DNA from: Planctomycetota bacterium
GTDB taxonomy: Bacteria; Planctomycetota; Phycisphaerae; WQYP01
NCBI GenBank assembly: GCA_021809365.1
Contig: JAKBAC010000001.1
Span: 20,756-84,755 of the forward strand
Length of the DNA: 64,000 bases
Reading direction: 5' to 3'
Shown piece after piece: positions 53,121 through 60,930 of the stretch (its first letter is position 1; the number at the start of each line of letters is the position of its first letter). A model generated the notes under the pieces. The model had not been told where the DNA came from, ran no database searches, and worked only from the letters and a program-made list of their open reading frames with translations. Position numbers and translations under genes: made by a program.

Positions 53121-54083
53121 CTACCGGGGCAATTTTAAGCCCAGCTTTTCCATCGCTTTCTGCAGATCGCCCCACACTTTCGCCCGGTTCTCCGGAGTAT
53201 AGGCCCGCAGCACAAAGGAGGGATGATACGTCGGCATCAGCGGCACACCGCGATACTCCAGCCATGTTCCGCGCACTTTATTGATACCTTCCATGATCCC
53301 GGTCAGATGCTTCAACGCCGGCACACCAAGCGTAACAATCACCTTGGGACGCACGATTTCAATTTGCTTATGCAGCCACGAAATATTCAATGCCACCTCC
53401 GCGGGCGTCGGCGGACGATCACGCAAGCGCCCGGTTTCCGGGTCAGGCTCGGCGGCGCGCAATTTGACGACATTACCGATATAAACCGACTGCCGATTCA
53501 ATCCCATGGCGATGATCATTTTATCCAGAAGCTGCCCGGATCTTCCAACAAAAGGCTTGCCGAGTTTATCTTCCTCAATGCCCGGCCCCTCGCCGATAAA
53601 CATCAGCGATGCCGCCGGATCACCATCACCAAAGACAACTTTGGTGGCAATGGCCGAGAGATAGGGGGTCAGTGCCGCGATCGTCTGCCGCTCCAACTCC
53701 GCCAGTAACCGGGGCTTATCCGCGGGCAGGATCGCGGGCAATTCATCCAAGCGCCCCGGAGGGATCGGCGGAAGTTGCACGGCACGGTCACTCACGGCTA
53801 CCGCTCGGTTCGCCACCGGTTGCGGAGTCGAGGAAGTTGAAGAAACCCGCCCTGCTGACGTTTCTGTAGCGGCAATTTTTGCGGGTGGTCGGGGTGCTGG
53901 CCGCGCCGCTTGCGCAAAATACGCGGGAGCAACTGCGAACCTCCCCACCGTCGCCGCAGCTTGTGATGGATGCCCAGGTGCCGCCGATGACTTCGGCAGC
54001 GCCAATGGAATTTCGCGCATGCCAAAAGCGGCATCCGTCTGGAGCCATAAACGAGCGGCGAATTGCGCGGTTTGCATATCCAT
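53121..54083 (-). CDS. family-4-like uracil-DNA glycosylase without cysteines
   Basis: The 320-residue protein has a Pro/Ala/Ser-rich N-terminal half and a C-terminal uracil-DNA glycosylase domain. Motif 1 reads FIGEGPGIEEDKLGKPFVGR and motif 3 is PTYHPSFVLR, both as in family 4 enzymes, which remove uracil from DNA. Family 4 normally binds a 4Fe-4S cluster with four Cys; here those positions are replaced (NVVKLRA instead of NVVKCRP, ALNISWL instead of a Cys-containing segment), and the protein has no Cys at all. GGAGG is five bases before the ATG at 54083; an ATG at 54101 lacks one. Confidence 0.83.
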   Translation of the reverse strand: MDMQTAQFAARLWLQTDAAFGMREIPLALPKSSAAPGHPSQAAATVGRFAVAPAYFAQAARPAPRPPAKIAATETSAGRVSSTSSTPQPVANRAVAVSDRAVQLPPIPPGRLDELPAILPADKPRLLAELERQTIAALTPYLSAIATKVVFGDGDPAASLMFIGEGPGIEEDKLGKPFVGRSGQLLDKMIIAMGLNRQSVYIGNVVKLRAAEPDPETGRLRDRPPTPAEVALNISWLHKQIEIVRPKVIVTLGVPALKHLTGIMEGINKVRGTWLEYRGVPLMPTYHPSFVLRAYTPENRAKVWGDLQKAMEKLGLKLPR

Positions 54084-54104
54084 AACCGCCTCCGAGGGCA
54101 TCAA

Positions 54105-54245
54105 ATCTTTTAACCGTTCGCGCACACTAGCTTGCCGCACACTCGCGCACGGGCCACCGGTTGCCACCATGCGGCAGCGGAAAAGCTGGCGACATAAAAG
54201 CCGGCGCTTAGATAATCCGCGTCTGCCGCCGAAATCTTGCCCATG
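54105..54245. repeat. diverged piece related to the fold-back core
   Basis: GACATAAAAGCCGGCGCTTA at 54191-54210 resembles the GGCATAAATGCCGGCGCTA core of the two elements around fcl. The terminal arms are not clear. It lies in the gap between the DUF3467 and glycosylase genes and may be a decayed copy. Confidence 0.3.
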
Positions 54246-54288
54246 GAAAGTATCAGTGGCCCGCATGATACGTCACACACTGACGTTT

Positions 54289-54636
54289 TCAGTGCGCGGC
54301 GCGCTGCCGCGGATCCAGTTGAATCGGGCCATAAACTTGTTCATAGCGCTGCACAGCCTGGCTTAGCGCCAGCGCCAGTCGCTTGGCGGCATGAAAACTC
54401 ATGGCCACGCGGGTATTGACATCCATAACCACCGTGTTGGGCTTGTCGTGGTGCTGCATGTTGATGGCAAAATCGAGAAACAAATCTTCATGCGTGGCGC
54501 TGAGCCGGAAGATGTTGCTGAACACTGTGTTCATTTTGTCTTCACGAATCTGCAACTGCATCTGCTGACCACCGGGTTCACCCGTGGTGGGTGGCGGCGT
54601 CTGCGGTGGAATCGGTGGAACATTATTGTCGGACAT
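54289..54636 (-). CDS. DUF3467 family protein
   Basis: The 115-residue protein has a Pro/Gln-rich lead and a DUF3467 domain: YSNxF-like NTVFSNIFRLSATHEDLFLD, FAINMQHHDKPNTVVMDVNT, RVAMSFHAAKRLALALSQAV and QRYEQVYGPIQL. The family is widespread, small and of unknown function, often encoded near stress or regulatory genes. It lies 72 bases downstream of the DksA-like gene on the same strand. Confidence 0.85.
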   Translation of the reverse strand: MSDNNVPPIPPQTPPPTTGEPGGQQMQLQIREDKMNTVFSNIFRLSATHEDLFLDFAINMQHHDKPNTVVMDVNTRVAMSFHAAKRLALALSQAVQRYEQVYGPIQLDPRQRAAH

Positions 54637-54708
54637 TTTCGTCTCCTGCTATAAAACTCTTCTTATACCCAGTGCCGCGAACACTCCCCAGCACTGCCAA
54701 CGCCGGGG

Positions 54709-55470
54709 TTAATCGTCTTCTTCCTCGGCGACTTCAACGGTTGCGGTGTGATCCGATCCATTGCGAAGCATCCCTCCGTTTTCAAGCATCCGCGCGTATT
54801 CGATACAGTATTTCGCCCACGGCTTGGCTTCGAGACGGGCTTTTCCAATCGGCTTCCCGGTCGCAACGCATACGCCGAATGTACCATCGTCAATGCGGTT
54901 AAGGGATTCCTGTATTTCCTTGAGCAGGAGTCGTTCGCTTTCAATGAGGCCCAGCGTAAATTCCTGCTCAAAATTATCCGTTCCAACATCCGCCATGTGC
55001 ATCGGACTGCTGGAATGGTTGTCCTGATTACGAAATGCTTCACTTTCCATGGACCCAACATCACCGAGAATCTCCCGGCGTTTCTCCAACAGCCGCCGAC
55101 GGAAGTATTCCAGATCACTGCGGGAGAGCTTGGCCACCGGGTTTGTAATCACCCGCGCCGCGTTGCTAACCGCATCCTTACCGGCACCATGGATACGCTG
55201 TGAATGACCATTGATCGGCTTGGTCGGCCGCGACGGCGTTTTCTTGATCGCGCGCGATCCTTCCGGCCGGGATGCCGCCTTACCGACACGAATAACCCGA
55301 TGGGCCGGCGATTTTTCGCCAGCCTTTCGGAAAGCCTTTTGCGCCGTGGCAACGCCCTTCCGTGCCACAGGCTTGGCCTTTAATTTCATCTTACTTCGGG
55401 CGTTTTTGATGGTTTTAGAAGGTTTTGAATGTTTGATCGCTTTTGATTTGTTGTTTTTTTTGCCGGGCAT
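54709..55470 (-). CDS. DksA/TraR-like protein with Lys-rich N-terminal extension
   Basis: DksA proteins enter the RNA polymerase secondary channel and modulate transcription. Residues about 113-205 give the coiled-coil and zinc region: RSDLEYFRRRLLEKRREILG, GTDNFEQEFTLGLIESERLL, IQESLNRIDDGTFGVCVATG and RLEAKPWAKYCIEYARMLEN. The finger is degraded: CVAT and CIEY keep one Cys of each pair. The first 110 residues are Lys/Arg/Ala/Pro-rich, like histone-tail or DNA-binding extensions. The C-terminus is acidic (EEEDD). In this phylum such long DksA-like proteins are frequent, but their role is not settled. Confidence 0.83.
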   Translation of the reverse strand: MPGKKNNKSKAIKHSKPSKTIKNARSKMKLKAKPVARKGVATAQKAFRKAGEKSPAHRVIRVGKAASRPEGSRAIKKTPSRPTKPINGHSQRIHGAGKDAVSNAARVITNPVAKLSRSDLEYFRRRLLEKRREILGDVGSMESEAFRNQDNHSSSPMHMADVGTDNFEQEFTLGLIESERLLLKEIQESLNRIDDGTFGVCVATGKPIGKARLEAKPWAKYCIEYARMLENGGMLRNGSDHTATVEVAEEEDD

Positions 55471-55677
55471 GTAAACTCCATTAACTGCCTAGAATCATAC
55501 GATCCACCCTCATTTTTCCGCATCCTCCGCTATGAGTCCGCGCCGGGTACCGAGATTCGTTAATATATCGGCAAAACGCCACTAAGTCAATTGATGCAAT
55601 CGCGTGATGCAATCGCGTAATTCTGCCAAGGCGTATTGGTAGATTAACCTGGGTCATGCTAAAGTATTTTTTGCCAT

Positions 55678-57075
55678 GTGTTCGATATGATACCGGACGC
55701 TTGGCGCAGATTGGAGGCTTTCTTATTTCCGTGGAAGTTACGTTCTCCCCCCGCGAAACATGAAATGAGAGCCTGTCCCAAGGGGGACGAAATCCGCCGA
55801 TATGATCGTGATGGTGAATCATTGGAACATGCCCCAGCCTCATCCAATCGCCCGTGCCTGCTGATTTTCAGCCAGACCTTTGCGCCGGATCCCGCCGCGG
55901 TGGGACAGCATATCACTGACGCCGCCATTGCCATGGCCAGGCGTGGTCACCGGGTGCGCGTGTACACTTCCAGCCGGGGATATGAGGACCCTCGCCTGCG
56001 TTATCCGCTCAGAGAAACCATGCAGGGCGTGGATGTACGACGCCTGCGCTGGAGTTCCTTTGGGAAAAAAAACCTTCTGATTCGCATTATTGGCACCGCG
56101 AGTTTTCTGATCCAGTGTTTTTGTATCGGATTATTTACGCCGAAGGTCAAGGGCATTCTCTTCAGCACCTCGCCGCCCATGATCGGCTTTGCCGCGGCCT
56201 GGATTCACCTGTTGCGGCGTGTGCCCATTGCCTACTGGGCGATGGACCTGAACCCTGATCAACTCATCGTGATGGGAAAAATAAGGGAAGACAGTCTGCG
56301 GGCGAAAGTGCTCGAGCGGGTCAACCGATTTATTTTGCGGAATTCCGCCGTTATTTTTGCCCTGGACCGCTTCATGGCGGATCGGCTGGCAGCGCGCGGC
56401 ACGCCACGCGGGAAAATTCACATTGATCCGCCCTGGCCGCATGAACACGTCATAGAACCCGTGCCGCCGCAGACCAATCCATTTCGTTTGGAACACGCTT
56501 TACAGGGCAAGCTGGTGCTGATGTACAGCGGCAACCATAGCCCCGCCAACCCGCTGGACGCCATCCTTCAGGCGGCCATACATTATAAAAATGATCCGCA
56601 ACTGCGGTTTGTTTTTGTGGGTGGTGGTCTGGGCAAACGCGAGGTGGAGGCCTGCATCAGAGAACATCATTTGACAAATGTTCTATCGCTACCCTACCAA
56701 CCATTGGCAACATTGAAATTTTCCCTGTCGGCCGCGGATGTGCATCTTGTAAGCCTCGGTGGCAACATGGTGGGAATCATTCATCCGTGCAAAATCTATG
56801 GGGCCATGGCGGTGGGAAAAGCCATACTTTTTCTAGGCCCCAGCCCCAGCCATATTGCCGATATTATGGAAAAACACAACATCGGCTGGCAGATTCGACC
56901 AGGGGATGTGACCGGCGCAATTGCGGCCATTGATCGCATAAAAGCAACGCCGACCGCGGAACTCCAACAGATGGGACGCGAAGCGCAGCATCTTCTGCGG
57001 GAACAGTTCAGCCAGAAAACATTGTGTGATCGTTTTTGCGACCGCCTTGAACAAGCCATTTTTCAAGCCCGATAA
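55678..57075 (+). CDS. glycosyltransferase family 4 protein (WbuB/CapM-like)
   Basis: The 465-residue enzyme has a GT-B fold. Residues about 58-80 (PCLLIFSQTFAPDPAAVGQH) open the N-terminal domain, with VYTSSRGYEDPRLRYP and WAMDLNPDQLIVMGKI typical of WbuB-like transferases. The C-terminal nucleotide-sugar domain shows LVLMYSGNHSPANPLDAILQ, LRFVFVGGGLGKREVEACIR and IIHPCKIYGAMAVGKAILFL. It probably extends an O-antigen or exopolysaccharide. The N-terminal 57 residues are an unusual polar addition. The start is uncertain (GTG 55678, ATG 55687). Confidence 0.83.
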   Translation: MFDMIPDAWRRLEAFLFPWKLRSPPAKHEMRACPKGDEIRRYDRDGESLEHAPASSNRPCLLIFSQTFAPDPAAVGQHITDAAIAMARRGHRVRVYTSSRGYEDPRLRYPLRETMQGVDVRRLRWSSFGKKNLLIRIIGTASFLIQCFCIGLFTPKVKGILFSTSPPMIGFAAAWIHLLRRVPIAYWAMDLNPDQLIVMGKIREDSLRAKVLERVNRFILRNSAVIFALDRFMADRLAARGTPRGKIHIDPPWPHEHVIEPVPPQTNPFRLEHALQGKLVLMYSGNHSPANPLDAILQAAIHYKNDPQLRFVFVGGGLGKREVEACIREHHLTNVLSLPYQPLATLKFSLSAADVHLVSLGGNMVGIIHPCKIYGAMAVGKAILFLGPSPSHIADIMEKHNIGWQIRPGDVTGAIAAIDRIKATPTAELQQMGREAQHLLREQFSQKTLCDRFCDRLEQAIFQAR

Positions 57076-57168
57076 ACGCGATCCGATCAAGGGAGATCGG
57101 ACGAAACGAAAAGTTTTGAGAACAATGAATCGCCATCTCACAAAACTGTCCAAACCCATCCATTGCCT

Positions 57169-58506
57169 TCAGCCCGCTTGAACGCCTCCGTCCCCGTTCC
57201 CCGTTGTGCGGGCAAATTCCCATCGGGGATTAATCAGATGGATCAGCAGCAGGGCCACGAGATATACCGAGCTGGCGACGATGAACAGCATGATGTAATT
57301 GTCATGTGTATAGTGAAGAAACAAGCCTACAGCGGCAGAAACAAACATGCTGACTCCGGAAGCCGCGAATCCGCCCAGCCCCACCAGCGAACCAACAACC
57401 TTCGCGGGCATGGTGTCGGATACCATGGTGAATAAATTAGCCGAAAAGCCCTGGTGACCGGCGCAAGCCAGGCCGATCAGTAGCGCCGCCATAATATAAT
57501 TTTCGACTGAGGCGGCCAAATAGACGGGCACCACCAGCAGGCAGCAGAGCAACATCGCGGATTTGCGCGCCGCATTGAGCGGCCAACCACGGGCCAAAAG
57601 CCAACTTGATAACCAGCCACCGCCAATGCTGCCCAGATCAGCCATACCATAGATGATCACCATTGGGAGAATCATACTTTTGATATTCAGATGGTGCTTG
57701 GTGTTGAAAAAATCAGGTATCCAGAAAAGCCAGAACCACCAGACCGGGCTGATCAATGCACTGGCAATGAGATAGGCCCAGGATTGCTTATATTTAAGCA
57801 GTGTCACCCAGCGAATTTGGTGGGGCCTTTCCGGTGGATCACCTCGAATATAGGCCAATTCTTCAGCGGACAATTTCGGATTCGCATCAGGTTCCTTGTA
57901 ACGCAAAAGCCACCACAGCACCCAGACCAACCCCACCGCGCCGGCGGTAATGAAGCCGGCCCGCCAGCCAAAACTTTTTGCGGTTAAGCCGACAATAATG
58001 GGTGCAAGCACAACGCCAAGACTTGTTCCGGCGTTGAAGATGCCCGTGGTCAGTGCCCGCTCCTTTTTTGGAAACCACTGGCCAACCGCTTTGATCGCAC
58101 CGGGAAAGTTCGCGCCCTGCGCCACGCCCATGATTCCCTGAATAACCATATATCCCGCGACGGTTGTGGCAAACGCCATGCCCATTTCCGCGCCGCTGAA
58201 AATAATCACCGTGAGCGCAAAGCCCAGCCACACGCCCGCCGCATCCATGAACCAGCCGCACAGAGCATAGCCGATGGCATACGTGGCGCTGAACACCGCC
58301 ATGATGTTGCCGTAATCTATTTGCGTGAAGTGCAATTGATGGATGAGATTTGGCTCCATCAGCGAGATCATGAAGCGATCCATATAATTGATCGTGGTGA
58401 CAACAAACAGCCCCAGGCAAATGACCCAGCGGTAACCGCGCCAGTGAAAGCCCGACGGGCCCATGCGCTTTGTCAAATCCGGCAAGGGTACTTGTGCTTC
58501 CGCCAT
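57169..58506 (-). CDS. MFS transporter, anion:cation symporter (hexuronate/ExuT-like) family
   Basis: The 445-residue permease has twelve membrane helices and a central cytoplasmic loop (LRYKEPDANPKLSAEELAYI). The N-terminal signature RWVICLGLFVVTTINYMDRF, and WLGFALTVIIFSGAEMG then QGIMGVAQGANFPGAIKAV, are those of ACS-family proton symporters for hexuronates, glucarate or related sugar acids. GGAG is six bases before the ATG at 58506. Substrate is inferred only. A CTAG-ended palindrome lies between this gene and birA. Confidence 0.87.
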   Translation of the reverse strand: MAEAQVPLPDLTKRMGPSGFHWRGYRWVICLGLFVVTTINYMDRFMISLMEPNLIHQLHFTQIDYGNIMAVFSATYAIGYALCGWFMDAAGVWLGFALTVIIFSGAEMGMAFATTVAGYMVIQGIMGVAQGANFPGAIKAVGQWFPKKERALTTGIFNAGTSLGVVLAPIIVGLTAKSFGWRAGFITAGAVGLVWVLWWLLRYKEPDANPKLSAEELAYIRGDPPERPHQIRWVTLLKYKQSWAYLIASALISPVWWFWLFWIPDFFNTKHHLNIKSMILPMVIIYGMADLGSIGGGWLSSWLLARGWPLNAARKSAMLLCCLLVVPVYLAASVENYIMAALLIGLACAGHQGFSANLFTMVSDTMPAKVVGSLVGLGGFAASGVSMFVSAAVGLFLHYTHDNYIMLFIVASSVYLVALLLIHLINPRWEFARTTGNGDGGVQAG

Positions 58507-58545
58507 TGTTTTCTCCGGAAAAATGGAAAACTTAATCACCAGAAC

Positions 58546-58593
58546 ACTAGTGCCCTGTTCCACCCATAATTACGGGTGGAACAGGGCACTAGT
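58546..58593. repeat. CTAG-ended palindromic element, copy 1
   Basis: Perfect 20 bp arms ACTAGTGCCCTGTTCCACCC (58546-58565) and its complement (58574-58593) flank an eight-base centre, ATAATTAC. The same element occurs at 63623-63676. The TAG stop of birA (58589-58591) lies inside the right arm. It may act as a transcription terminator-like hairpin or be a miniature mobile element. Confidence 0.85.
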
Positions 58594-59419
58594 TCAGTGA
58601 ACGCACGACCTGTTGATCAACCGACAGAATCGTTCCCTGATATATGGAGCGCAGCCCGGACTGGGTCATCAGCAACAACGCTCCGTCCTCGGCAATTCCG
58701 GCTCCGGTTCCCCGGACAATCCGCTGATCCAATGATAACTCCACGGCGCGATTTTGCAGAAAATCCAGGACGCGAATTTCCTGATGTTGCCGCGCCCAAT
58801 GGCCCGCGGTTAAATCCGCAAAGGATTCATTAAGGCTAAGGATGAGCGCATGACGGGTTTGCATGAGGTCCACCGAAGCACCCAGTTCACGCAACAGTGA
58901 TGTTGCGGTGTCGGCCAATTCCGGATGGCCTGCGGCGGGATCCGCATTGACATTCATGCCTACTCCAACAACCGCCACCGCCCTTTGCCCCATGATAATA
59001 CTCTCGGATAGTACGCCCGCAATCTTCCGGCCATTAACCAGCACATCATTGGGCCAACGCAGGCGAATGTGATGCAAGGGGGATTCGGATTGCGGCGGTC
59101 CGGGCAGCCAGGCCATCGGACTCCAGGGCCGCATGAGCGTATGGGCCACGGCCAGGCCGGTGACCAACGGAAGAAAGCGATGCATATATTGTGGAACATC
59201 CGGCAATACCACGCTTAAGTAGATGCCGCCTTTGGGACTGATCCATGATCGACCATGCTGACCCATGCCATGGGTCTGGCTGTCCGCAGTGTAAAAATGG
59301 CGCGGTAAGCCCAGCGCCGCATCCGACAGAACCAATTCCCGGGCCTTGGCCAGTGCGACGATCTGCGTGGAATCCACTGTACCCAAATCGGTGATTTTGC
59401 TGTGAACACGCTGGGTCAT
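58589..59419 (-). CDS. birA: biotin--[acetyl-CoA-carboxylase] ligase
   Basis: BirA attaches biotin to carboxylase carrier domains. The 276-residue protein lacks the N-terminal repressor helix-turn-helix of E. coli BirA, and is the catalytic form. It shows DSTQIVALAKARELV, the loop QTHGMGQHGRSWISPKGGIY (a GRGRxGRxW variant with Gly-Met-Gly-Gln-His), IRLRWPNDVLVNGRKIAGVL and VVGVGMNVNAD. The ATG at 59419 overlaps the isomerase stop by four bases; an ATG at 59431 is possible. The last codons read directly into the palindromic element, which gives the stop. Confidence 0.88.
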   Translation of the reverse strand: MTQRVHSKITDLGTVDSTQIVALAKARELVLSDAALGLPRHFYTADSQTHGMGQHGRSWISPKGGIYLSVVLPDVPQYMHRFLPLVTGLAVAHTLMRPWSPMAWLPGPPQSESPLHHIRLRWPNDVLVNGRKIAGVLSESIIMGQRAVAVVGVGMNVNADPAAGHPELADTATSLLRELGASVDLMQTRHALILSLNESFADLTAGHWARQHQEIRVLDFLQNRAVELSLDQRIVRGTGAGIAEDGALLLMTQSGLRSIYQGTILSVDQQVVRSLN

Positions 59420-60210
59420 GCGCGTATCCATTGCTTGAGTTGGGCAATGCCATTGGCGGCGGCGTGGAATGGATCAGGGAAATCCCGGACATCAATAATA
59501 ATGGGACCGGTAAAATCCTGGTCGTTAAGTATCTCCACCACACGCGCACCGGCACCGCGGCCCGCGCCCAAAGGCGTTATCTGAAACCCGGAACTGGACC
59601 GGATCCCATCGGCACATGTCCACAACCCAATGCGCCCGGCCAACGCTTCCGCCGAATCAGGCGGTGAACCACCGGCGGCCAGAATACGCAGAGAGTCCAG
59701 ATTCGCCGCCAGGCAGGGTGCATCAATGCTGGACAAAAGTTTAAGCAGCCAAGCTGTCTGCCCGCAGGATAAGGCGCAGGTAATTCCGGTACGATCCGCC
59801 TGCACGGTAATGGTGCGGACGATTTCCACAACATCGCCGGCGATAGCACCCTCATCATCAGGTTCGCCGATGTACACGCAGACCAGTGGCGTGTGCAGGC
59901 GGTGCGCCAGATCACAAGCGCCCAGCGCATCATCCAGCAGTCGTTGCGATGTCGTGGAATCAAATGCCCCGGATTGGCCGACACCGACACGCAATGCGCC
60001 AAGCATCACGCCTTGCCGCTCCAGGGTTTTGCGCAAGTGGCGTTGCGCGGTGGTGCCAAAATCTTCCGCATTAAGTTCCGGATGGCCGATGCCGATGGCC
60101 AAGCCTCCGTAGCCCAGTGATTTGGCGGTGTGAGCCGCGCTGCGCAGATCCTGATGCAGCGGTTCAACCGCCAGCAGCGGCAGCAGGGGAATTGCATGGC
60201 GTGGTTTCAT
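59416..60210 (-). CDS. sugar phosphate isomerase/epimerase-like TIM barrel (AP endonuclease 2 family)
   Basis: The 264-residue protein resembles xylose isomerase-like TIM-barrel proteins. Features include AHTAKSLGYGGLAIGIGHPE, VMLGALRVGVGQSGAFDSTT, LDDALGACDLAHRLHTPLVC with VYIGEP after it, and SSIDAPCLAANLDSLRIL. Metal ligands typical of the family (Glu, Asp, His) are only partly recognisable, so catalysis is not assured. It begins a two-gene unit with birA. Substrate unknown. Confidence 0.7.
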   Translation of the reverse strand: MKPRHAIPLLPLLAVEPLHQDLRSAAHTAKSLGYGGLAIGIGHPELNAEDFGTTAQRHLRKTLERQGVMLGALRVGVGQSGAFDSTTSQRLLDDALGACDLAHRLHTPLVCVYIGEPDDEGAIAGDVVEIVRTITVQADRTGITCALSCGQTAWLLKLLSSIDAPCLAANLDSLRILAAGGSPPDSAEALAGRIGLWTCADGIRSSSGFQITPLGAGRGAGARVVEILNDQDFTGPIIIDVRDFPDPFHAAANGIAQLKQWIRA

Positions 60211-60267
60211 TAATTTCCTCTTGGATGCACCACCGGTCAGTGTGGCGACAGGCTCTGTGTTTGTCCG

Positions 60268-60927
60268 CTATGGCTCCGACGATTTTTCTTTTTTTCCGTC
60301 CCTGGCATACAAACTCATCTGCACCAGCATGCCGATGCACGTTATGCCGATGACGACCGCAAACAGATTCACGGGCTGCTTGCTGATATTGGCCAGAACC
60401 CATTGCCGCCAGTGCTGCGGGCCATAATGCAGCACCCAGCCGATAGCGCCGACCACCACCAGCACAGATCCCTCCAGCGTGCAGATCAGCACAGCGCTGG
60501 CTTCAAATATATACAGCCCCGCGATGCCCAGGACAATGACACCGAGAATCGCCGGCACCCACCGGTAGTCCGGAGGTTGTTTGAACACATGCCAAAGAGC
60601 GATGCCGACGGCACCGCCCGTAATGGCACCGACAATAAATAAGGCGACGCGCATCAAAGGTACCAGGAGAACGCCCAGCACCGTGCCAATCAGCGCCGCC
60701 GCCGCTCCGGCAATCCATGACCAATGGGCCAGAAACATCGCCAGATACCAGCCCAGAGCGGCGCAATTCGCCATGATCAGCGCGCGATACCCGCGCCGCG
60801 CTGAAAACAGAAATATCAATCCCAGAACCAGCAGGACGATATCCCATAGCCAGAATAGACGCGACCACGCTTGCAGCATTGCCGCATAGTGGGCCGCAAC
60901 ATGCTGACTCGTGATGGCGAAAAGCAC
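60268..60927 (-). CDS. multi-pass membrane protein, DUF4203/TMEM198-like
   Basis: The 219-residue protein has seven hydrophobic segments, with Gly-rich helices such as RVALFIVGAITGGAVGIALW and VPAILGVIVLGIAGLYIFEA. The pattern resembles the TMEM198/DUF4203 family of small integral membrane proteins with unknown function in bacteria. The C-terminus is short and charged (KKEKSSEP). It starts three bases after the GH3 gene stop, so the two are cotranscribed. Confidence 0.75.
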   Translation of the reverse strand: MLFAITSQHVAAHYAAMLQAWSRLFWLWDIVLLVLGLIFLFSARRGYRALIMANCAALGWYLAMFLAHWSWIAGAAAALIGTVLGVLLVPLMRVALFIVGAITGGAVGIALWHVFKQPPDYRWVPAILGVIVLGIAGLYIFEASAVLICTLEGSVLVVVGAIGWVLHYGPQHWRQWVLANISKQPVNLFAVVIGITCIGMLVQMSLYARDGKKEKSSEP

Positions 60928-60930
60928 CTG

